Below, piece by piece: positions 58,624-64,000 of a stretch of DNA of 64,000 nt. Position 1 is the first letter of the stretch. Each line of letters opens with the position of its first letter. Origin of the DNA: Citrobacter sp. JGM124 (lineage in GTDB: Bacteria; Pseudomonadota; Gammaproteobacteria; Enterobacterales; Enterobacteriaceae); contig NZ_JAERJD010000010.1 of NCBI RefSeq assembly GCF_018257795.1, positions 105,353 through 169,352 on the forward strand, written 5' to 3'. The translations under genes were made by a program, and so were the position numbers. A model generated the notes under the pieces. It had not been told where the DNA came from, searched no databases, and was given only the letters and a program-made list of their open reading frames with translations.

Positions 58624-58845
58624 ATGAATATCATCAGTAAATCTGCTGCAATGAAAATTCACCACCAGCATCCACAGTCCTATCTCTTTCGTTACTGTCG
58701 GGGAAAATACAAATGGTTGGGTCATAGCCTCCATTATCTTGGTAAGGAGGTGATGGAGTGCTCTGGTGTCCTGGCAGTGTATGTTGAGCGTCGTCAGAAC
58801 AGTTATGGTCCCTATGCTTGTCTGATGAATGTCACCCTGAACTAA
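58624..58845 (+). CDS. yeeT: DUF987 protein (YeeT/YkfH/YfjZ-neighbour family)
   Basis: 73 residues from MNIISKSAAMKIHHQHPQS, the family start. It matches E. coli YeeT/YkfH to the end (VLAVYVERRQNSYGPYACLM then NVTLN). Function unknown. In CP4 islands the antitoxin gene cbeA (yeeU) follows; here an 81-bp gap leads directly to cbtA. Confidence 0.88.
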   Translation: MNIISKSAAMKIHHQHPQSYLFRYCRGKYKWLGHSLHYLGKEVMECSGVLAVYVERRQNSYGPYACLMNVTLN

Positions 58846-58926
58846 CACTCTGCTTCGCAACATCTGCCAGTCAAACCACAACATAACGTCCTCTTCCACA
58901 CTTATCATCTTCACGGAAATATCATT

Positions 58927-59247
58927 ATGAAAAACCTGTCTGTTACGTCTTTACGGGCAGCAAAGCGCTGTCAGTCACTGTTGGTGATATGGCAAATGCT
59001 GCTGACCTGTCTACTGGATAAATATTACGGCCTGAGCCTGAATGACACTCCGTTTTGTGACGAAACGGTTATTCAGGAGCATATCGATGCCGGTATCACG
59101 CTGGTGGATGCGGTGAATTTTCTGGTGGAACGCTATGAACTGGTACGTATCGATCGCGAGGGTTTTACCTGGCAGGAGCAAAGTCCCTTTCTGACAGCAA
59201 CCGATCTCCTCAGAGCCAGACGGGCTACCGGTCTAATCAACACCTGA
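58927..59247 (+). CDS. cbtA: CbtA (YeeV)-family toxin without its antitoxin gene
   Basis: 106 residues. The core matches E. coli CbtA ([48 protein letters not shown]). CbtA inhibits MreB and FtsZ polymerisation; CbeA (YeeU) normally neutralises it. No cbeA is encoded upstream. The protein ends at RRATGLINT, about 18 residues before the E. coli C-terminus, so it may be weakened or inactive. Confidence 0.88.
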   Translation: MKNLSVTSLRAAKRCQSLLVIWQMLLTCLLDKYYGLSLNDTPFCDETVIQEHIDAGITLVDAVNFLVERYELVRIDREGFTWQEQSPFLTATDLLRARRATGLINT

Positions 59248-59360
59248 ATTCTTCGAGCCTTATCCCTGATTTTTATCTCCAAACTTTCCCCTTTTTATAT
59301 TGATCGCATAATGCGCCTGCCACTGTTGGCAGGCGCATTTGCTGTTATGGATGATTAACG

Positions 59361-60194
59361 ATGCAAACAGAACCCGATGTATTAACGGATCACAGTGAAC
59401 TTATTCTCTCAACCAGCATTGAACGGGCTGTGACAGGGCGTGATGCCGCACTGACTCAGATTGAACTGTTGATCCAGCAGCTTGATGCAGTATCCCGACT
59501 CACTTCAGAAGTGGGCGGCGGAACAGCACAGGACTGGGCCATGAAATCCGGGCACCGCTATGACAGCTGGTTAACTGAGCCATCTGACAAAGCGATGCCC
59601 GCCATCACACGTAATATTGACCGTAGTATCTGGCGTGACTTGATGCTGAAGTCCGGGATGATGGCCTTGATGGATGCCCAGGCCCGTGACCAGTGGCATA
59701 AAAACTTGGAAGAAGGTGACCTTCCTGCCATTAGCGAAGCCAATATCCTCAGTACCTTTAAGCAGTTACATCTGAATAAAAGGGATGTCTTTGAGCGAGG
59801 GATCATCAATGTCTTCAAAGGACTGTCATGGGATTATAAAACCAATAGCCCCTGCTGCTTTGGCAAGAAGATCATCATTAATAATCTGGTGGCGCACAAC
59901 CGCTGGGGATTCAGCCTTAACTGGGGCTGGCGACGCGATCAGCTGGCTGACTTGGAGCGTATGCTGTTTCTGCTGGATGGCAAACCGAGCCCTGATAATC
60001 GTGCTGATATCTCTGCCCGACTAATGGAACATGTTCGGGATAATCCAGCTAAGGAAACCTATGAAGATGCGTTCTTTAGTATTCGTTACTTTCAGAAGGG
60101 CAGTGGGCATATCACTTTTAAACGCCTGGATCTGGTGGAGAAGATGAATGACATTGTGGCGAAGCACTTTCCGGGGATGTTGCCTGCGAAATGA
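59361..60194 (+). CDS. DUF4942 protein
   Basis: 277 residues, the DUF4942 protein commonly found after cbtA in enteric islands (ISEANILSTFKQLHLNKRDV; FERGIINVFKGLSWDYKTNS; FGKKIIINNLVAHNRWG). Function unknown. It begins 113 bp after cbtA on the same strand. Confidence 0.88.
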   Translation: MQTEPDVLTDHSELILSTSIERAVTGRDAALTQIELLIQQLDAVSRLTSEVGGGTAQDWAMKSGHRYDSWLTEPSDKAMPAITRNIDRSIWRDLMLKSGMMALMDAQARDQWHKNLEEGDLPAISEANILSTFKQLHLNKRDVFERGIINVFKGLSWDYKTNSPCCFGKKIIINNLVAHNRWGFSLNWGWRRDQLADLERMLFLLDGKPSPDNRADISARLMEHVRDNPAKETYEDAFFSIRYFQKGSGHITFKRLDLVEKMNDIVAKHFPGMLPAK

Positions 60195-60270
60195 GATGTG
60201 ATGTTTTTATAGGTATCTCTATGCTAATCTTAATAGGAGTTATTAAATGTTATTGACGGAGATAATCCCT

Positions 60271-60519
60271 ATGGGTTCGCTTACTAAACAAACCATCAGC
60301 GCACAGATACCCGTTGAGTTGGCTGCTGCTGTTGAAAATCTGGCAATTGAGTTGGACCGTTCTAAGAGCTGGATTATTAAAGAAGCGTTGACCAGTATGC
60401 TGGCCGAAAGAGAGCGGCGTCATCAGAGCATTCAGGCCGGTCTTGCCGATGTGGATGCTGGTCGCGTGGTGAGCCACTCGGACATGGTGGATTTTGCTAA
60501 TCGCTTAAAGAAATCCTGA
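60271..60519 (+). CDS. parD: ParD/CopG-like ribbon-helix-helix antitoxin
   Basis: 82 residues from the ATG at 60271 with GGAG upstream; an in-frame ATG at 60247 (with TAGGAG) would add eight residues and cannot be excluded. The RHH part reads QTISAQIPVELAAAVENLAI and RSKSWIIKEALTSMLAERE. It should bind and neutralise the toxin encoded 3 bp downstream and repress the shared promoter. Confidence 0.9.
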   Translation: MGSLTKQTISAQIPVELAAAVENLAIELDRSKSWIIKEALTSMLAERERRHQSIQAGLADVDAGRVVSHSDMVDFANRLKKS

Positions 60520-60522
60520 TAA

Positions 60523-60798
60523 ATGGAAGTTTACTGGACGCTTAAAGCTCAGGATGACTTGGAGCGTATTTACCGTTTCGCCCTTCAGTACAGCAGCCTG
60601 CACGCCGATAACGTTTTGGATCGCCTGATTACTGGTTGTGCTGGTCTTACAGCGCATCCGGCAATTGGCGTACAGCAGATTCGGTATGAACCTCGTGAGG
60701 TCCGAAAAGTATTATTCAATGATTACGAGGTTCACTACGAGCTTCGTGACAATGATATCTATATCGTGGATCTCTGGCATACCAAAGAAGAACGATGA
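60523..60798 (+). CDS. parE: ParE/RelE-family toxin
   Basis: 91 residues with the ParE fold pattern (VYWTLKAQDDLERIYRFALQ; HPAIGVQQIRYEPREVRKVL; DNDIYIVDLWHTKEER). ParE toxins poison DNA gyrase. It starts 3 bp after the antitoxin stop, the typical operon spacing. It is followed by a long hairpin. Confidence 0.92.
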   Translation: MEVYWTLKAQDDLERIYRFALQYSSLHADNVLDRLITGCAGLTAHPAIGVQQIRYEPREVRKVLFNDYEVHYELRDNDIYIVDLWHTKEER

Positions 60799-60832
60799 AA
60801 AGATTTTCTTTTCGTCCATGGGTGCTGATGAA

Positions 60833-60865
60833 TGAGTAAAAACACGGATTTGTGTTTTTTACTCA
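60833..60865. terminator. Long hairpin after parDE
   Basis: TGAGTAAAAACAC (60833-60845) pairs with GTGTTTTTTACTCA (60852-60865) with one extra T. The T6 lies inside the right arm, so it may be a terminator for parDE or an operator of the XRE gene that follows. Confidence 0.6.
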
Positions 60866-60913
60866 ATATTGTGTTTTAATGGCACTTTCTACTCCTTCTG
60901 AAGGATGGATGCC

Positions 60914-61711
60914 ATGTTACAGAACAACATCAAACAGCTCCGTACCCAGCTATCTATCACTCAGCGCGAGCTGGCATTTATGGTCGGTACCAGCCAGCAA
61001 CAAATTCAGCGTATCGAAACCGGGAAGGTTGCGGCAAAGCTGAGTCTTGCACAGGCAATATGCAATGCCCTGGATAAACCTCTAAACGTAGTGTTCCCGG
61101 AAAGCGATCGGTTGATAAACGACTTCCGCAAGAAGCGTCGTAAAATCGATGAAGATCTTGAGGCGATAGCCACAAGCGGTATTGAAATGGATAGCGGTCT
61201 CTGGACCGTAAAACTTTGGCTACAGGGGCAGCAGGACTATTTGCTGTTGCCCATTTCAGCAGCGGATAAGCGGAGGTTTTATTATTATTTTCAGGAAAAG
61301 AACACCCTAAACACAGAACGCTTCTTCGTTTTTGATTCTTCCGAGCATCGTTATGCATTAAATATGCATGAAGTGGTATTTCATCAGTTTCTGTCTGATG
61401 GCTTTGCCCCCATCGTGAGCGAAGAGGATGATGCCTACGAAGACGATTATTTTAATGTCCATATCACTCTGGTAAACGGCGGACCAGTGATTCCACTGAG
61501 CATTGAGCCTGATGCGCCGCAAAGCGAAGAGACGGATGATATCGGTCAGTTGAATGCGTTTTTTGACACGCTGGATTGCGAACCTGAAACCACGGAACGT
61601 TTTATGATAACCGACGAAGATGGAGAAGATGCTTTCATCCGTATTGGTTCTATCGCTATGGTACGAGTTGCTCTTGACGCGTTAGAACCTGTGGAAGATG
61701 ATGAAGAGTAA
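60914..61711 (+). CDS. XRE-type HTH protein with long acidic C-terminal domain
   Basis: 265 residues from the ATG at 60914, with AAGGA eight bases upstream; the ATG at 60905 is too close to that site. The HTH spans IKQLRTQLSITQRELAFMVG and TSQQQIQRIETGKVAAKLSL, then DKPLNVVFPE. The C-terminal 190 residues have several Glu/Asp runs (SEEDDAYEDDYF, EPVEDDEE) and are not recognised. It is the last gene before the right island end. Confidence 0.75.
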   Translation: MLQNNIKQLRTQLSITQRELAFMVGTSQQQIQRIETGKVAAKLSLAQAICNALDKPLNVVFPESDRLINDFRKKRRKIDEDLEAIATSGIEMDSGLWTVKLWLQGQQDYLLLPISAADKRRFYYYFQEKNTLNTERFFVFDSSEHRYALNMHEVVFHQFLSDGFAPIVSEEDDAYEDDYFNVHITLVNGGPVIPLSIEPDAPQSEETDDIGQLNAFFDTLDCEPETTERFMITDEDGEDAFIRIGSIAMVRVALDALEPVEDDEE

Positions 61712-61745
61712 TTTTTTGAGTTAGCTAAGACTTCAGAAAATCGCG

Positions 61746-61842
61746 TTGAGTATACATGTGAGTATATATAGCGGTTGTATTATTTTTTAATATCAAAAAT
61801 TTCAGTTGGTTACGTTGATAATCACGGTCCGGCCTTCGCACC
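61746..61842. other. Candidate attR: arm-type repeats and degenerate leuX core
   Basis: GTCCGGCCTTCG at 61827-61838 repeats the leuX 3' segment 38106-38117 exactly and continues GCACC after loss of one G. Just inside lie TTGAGTATAC (61746-61755) and GTGAGTATAT (61758-61767), the decamer also found at the left end. Confidence 0.65.
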
Positions 61843-62404
61843 GCGCGAAAGACTAAATCACCTGAAGTTGTATTTTTTCCTCGAATCAGTCAATTATGCC
61901 ATTTTATTTATTTTCTATTCCCTTCGTATCCGGGAATATCTATGGGGCGGCTCCCAGCTCGCCATCAGTGGGCAAATAATGCGAACCATTCAAAACGACT
62001 CTATTTCCCTGTCGTTCACACGGTGTGCCTGCTTCAGTCATTAACTATTTAATAGCAGCAGAAAAAAATGCCCCTCGACAATGATGAACGGGATGCCTGC
62101 GGGACATAGCCAGCAATGCGAGCAGTACCGCTATTACTGCGTTTATCGGTCAAGCGCCACCAATTGCAGTTCCTGAAAACAGAAGATCATCCCGCAGAGG
62201 TTGGTGTTAGAACTTCGGCGTAATCAAGGCTGGTGTTATTACAAAGCTGTTGATAAATCGGGTGTCTGAAAGACCAAAATTGTTTTTCCGCTATATCATT
62301 TATGCTCAATCTGCATGGTCTGATGTTGTCTGAACATCACGCTACCATACCGCACCGGATTTGCCCGGTGCGGTGATCATGGTGTCTGGTTAAGGCTATG
62401 TTGG
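61843..62404. other. 562-bp gap between island end and NEL effector gene
   Basis: No gene I can support. A 35-codon frame at 62116-62223 on the + strand (MRAVPLLLRLSVKRHQ) resembles nothing I know and may be a remnant. At the right end is the effector terminator. Confidence 0.5.
62349..62374 (-). terminator. Terminator of the NEL effector gene
   Basis: ACCGCACCGG (62349-62358) and CCGGTGCGGT (62365-62374) form a 10-bp GC-rich stem about 30 bp after the stop codon. No T tract follows, so efficiency is uncertain. Confidence 0.6.
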
Positions 62405-64000
62405 CTACAGATACCCACCTAGCATTTCGTCCCTCAGAGGGCGGAGCCCGGTCAGAAATTTCTCTTCTGCATTCTCCATTGCTTTTGTTCCTATAGTGCG
62501 TTCGGCGTCTGTATCATTGTTCAGTTTGTTTTTTTTCAGTTCTTTTTCCAGGCTCCGATATACGGATTCATAATCCGATATTTTCTTTTCACAAAGCGCT
62601 TCCCAGCGTTCCGGATATGTGTGTTCTAGCACGTTGCGTAACGGTTCCCACTGCAGTATCCACTCACTGAACTGGCTATTTTCAGCTGTCTTTACCTGAA
62701 GTTCTGCGGCCTGCAGGTCTGAGTCCGTAATATGCGATATATCAAAGAACCGCATACCTGCCGTCACGCTGGTTAGCCCAAGCGCTTCCTTCAGTTTATT
62801 CTGATAGCCCAGATAAACCTCAATTTCATCATAGTCACCAAGGGTGCGCAGCGTGTTTACTTTATCCCGGGCTATCTGCTCCAGTTTATCGAGGCGGAAC
62901 ATTTCACGTCCCACTGAGACCAGCTCAGAGTAATTGTTATCGTATTTCCCTTTTGCTGCATGGTGTACCAGCTGCACGTTCTTCATTTGATTCAGGGCAA
63001 GAGTGACACGGTCTTCACAGCTTGAGGTTGCCTCCGTCGCCATGCTGAAGGTTTTTGCTCTTAGCGAGTCATCTTCAGCCAGCTGTATCAGCCAGGACGA
63101 TATCTGTGTTTTAAACGCGGGGTCTTTTCTGCAGTTTTCTGTCTTGCTCAGTCTGGCCAGGAAGGCGCCGAAAGAGGCGGCATCATTTTCCTGCCCAAAA
63201 GTCTGCCATTTGTCTGTGAGGTCTGGCTCCCCTCCCTTTGTCAGCGTCAGCCAGTCAGCGACTGCCAAGTATAATGCCCTCGTTGCCTGAGAAACGGGAG
63301 GGGTTACCATGCTCCAGTCTATCAATGGCCCTGAATATCCGGGGGCGTTGGTTATGTTCCACAGAGCCTGACGCGTGAGATCTGACAGTGGGTTACCTTC
63401 CAGTTCCACCAGACAGTCTCCCGAGAACATATCAGCAATGCTTCCCGGCAGGCTGGTTAGCTGATTGTATCTGGCAATAAGCGAGCCCAGTTCTGACGGC
63501 AGTACCGGTAGTCTGTCCAGTTGATTGTGGTTGACAGTAAGTGACGTCAGTCCTGACGGTAGCGCCGGCAGGCTGGTCAGTTGATTGTGCCCGGCGGTAA
63601 GCATTCGTAATCCTGACGGCAGTGCTGGCAGGCTGATCAAATGATTGTGTTCGGCATCAAGCCTCTCCAGTCCTGACGGTAGCGCCGGCAGGCTGGTCAG
63701 CTGATTTTGCCCGGCAGTAAGCCTGTATAATCCTGGCGGCAACGCCGGGAGGCTGGTCAGCTGATTGTATTCAACGATCAGAGACTGTAGTCCTGACGGC
63801 AGTGCTGGCAGGCTAGCCAGCTGATTGTATTCGACGGTCAGCGACCGTAATCCTGGCGGCAGTTCTGGCAGACTGGTCAGTTGATTGTGCCCGGCAATAA
63901 GCAACCAGAGTTCTGACGGTAGTGCCGGCAGGCTGGTCAGCTGATTGTGCCCGGCAGTAAGCCTGTATAATCCTGGCGGCAACGCCGGGAGGCTGGTCAG
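62405..64000 (-). CDS. LRR-NEL E3 ubiquitin ligase effector, IpaH/SspH/SlrP type (5' end outside window)
   Basis: Partial: the reading frame is open to the window end, so the N-terminal secretion part and probably more repeats lie to the right. About ten 20-residue leucine-rich repeats of the form [20 protein letters not shown] cover 63430-64000; they are typical of type III-secreted LPX-repeat effectors. The NEL domain follows, with the catalytic Cys codon at 63017-63019 in [15 protein letters not shown], the CxD motif of these ligases. In the family the LRR domain selects the host protein and holds the ligase inactive until binding. It acts in the eukaryotic host cell. Confidence 0.93.
   Translation of the reverse strand: MTSLPALPPGLYRLTAGHNQLTSLPALPSELWLLIAGHNQLTSLPELPPGLRSLTVEYNQLASLPALPSGLQSLIVEYNQLTSLPALPPGLYRLTAGQNQLTSLPALPSGLERLDAEHNHLISLPALPSGLRMLTAGHNQLTSLPALPSGLTSLTVNHNQLDRLPVLPSELGSLIARYNQLTSLPGSIADMFSGDCLVELEGNPLSDLTRQALWNITNAPGYSGPLIDWSMVTPPVSQATRALYLAVADWLTLTKGGEPDLTDKWQTFGQENDAASFGAFLARLSKTENCRKDPAFKTQISSWLIQLAEDDSLRAKTFSMATEATSSCEDRVTLALNQMKNVQLVHHAAKGKYDNNYSELVSVGREMFRLDKLEQIARDKVNTLRTLGDYDEIEVYLGYQNKLKEALGLTSVTAGMRFFDISHITDSDLQAAELQVKTAENSQFSEWILQWEPLRNVLEHTYPERWEALCEKKISDYESVYRSLEKELKKNKLNNDTDAERTIGTKAMENAEEKFLTGLRPLRDEMLGGYL

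Larger units (their letters stand above)
38106..61842. mobile_element. P4/CP4-type integrative island in leuX
   Basis: About 23.7 kb between the leuX 3' end and a degenerate copy of it at 61827-61842. It contains integrase, AlpA, a YfjJ/Gp2-like protein, a type I restriction-modification operon with a TrlF-like ATPase, and the typical right-hand series ArdB-DUF932-RadC-DUF987-CbtA-DUF4942-ParDE. Integrase-arm-like repeats lie inside both ends. No capsid or tail genes are present. Confidence 0.8.

Noticed and set aside
61775..62044. 89-residue frame spanning the right island border
   Set aside because: It crosses the probable attR site, has no ribosome site and no recognisable similarity; likely chance.
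62116..62223. 35-residue frame possibly from a transposase remnant
   Set aside because: Too short and I cannot match it to any insertion-sequence family; no terminal inverted repeats nearby.
63430..64000. Regular 60-bp repeats suggesting a CRISPR array
   Set aside because: The repeats are continuously coding on the minus strand as leucine-rich repeats, with no unique spacers.

Overview
The window is enterobacterial chromosome (order Enterobacterales, close to the Escherichia/Salmonella lineage). The evidence is a block from nrdG to the leuX tRNA in nearly the E. coli order (nrdG-nrdD-treC-treB-treR-ridA-pyrI-pyrB-pyrL-tabA-argI-rraB-aaaT-valS-holC-pepA-lptF-lptG-ahr-leuX), close protein similarity to E. 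coli and Salmonella as I recall them, a recalled match of leuX, and recognisable NrdR, TreR and ArgR sites. miaE beside rraB is the Salmonella-type arrangement. The genus cannot be fixed from what I see. Differences from E. coli are the absence of mgtA, an uhpABCT sugar-phosphate locus between miaE and aaaT, and a single-chain dihydroxyacetone kinase next to ahr.

Layout. 1-2821: the ubiU/ubiT-yhbS-yhbQ-yhbP cluster (oxygen-independent ubiquinone synthesis and neighbours), with a 21-bp tandem repeat between ubiU and ubiT. 2960-7294: a foreign-looking, AT-rich gene for a 1444-residue protein with one membrane segment and a C-terminal HEAIH zinc-protease motif. 7615-37831: core metabolism (anaerobic ribonucleotide reductase, trehalose uptake and hydrolysis, pyrimidine and arginine synthesis with attenuator and operators, hexose-phosphate uptake, valyl-tRNA synthetase, LPS export, Dha kinase, aldehyde reductase). 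38039-38123: tRNA-Leu(CAA).

From leuX to about 61842 lies an integrated P4/CP4-type genomic island of about 23.7 kb. It has a P4-family integrase at the left, an AlpA-like regulator and a YfjJ/inovirus-Gp2-like protein in the middle, and the usual right-hand cargo (ArdB-like antirestriction protein, DUF932, RadC, DUF987, CbtA toxin, DUF4942, ParDE). Short repeats resembling integrase arm sites lie just inside both ends, and a degenerate copy of the leuX 3' end at 61827 marks the probable right border. The centre is a defence block read leftwards: a solo half-size HsdS, HsdM, two-domain HsdS, a terminator-like hairpin, HsdR, a PHP-SMC/TrlF-type ATPase whose first PHP metal motif is altered, and a 52-codon fragment resembling the start of a Schlafen/AlbA_2 gene. 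Two helix-turn-helix genes with palindromic upstream regions probably control the island.

To the right of the island a gene leaves the window: the C-terminal part of an LRR-NEL E3 ubiquitin ligase of the IpaH/SspH type. With the giant metalloprotease-like protein it suggests an organism that interacts with eukaryotic cells.
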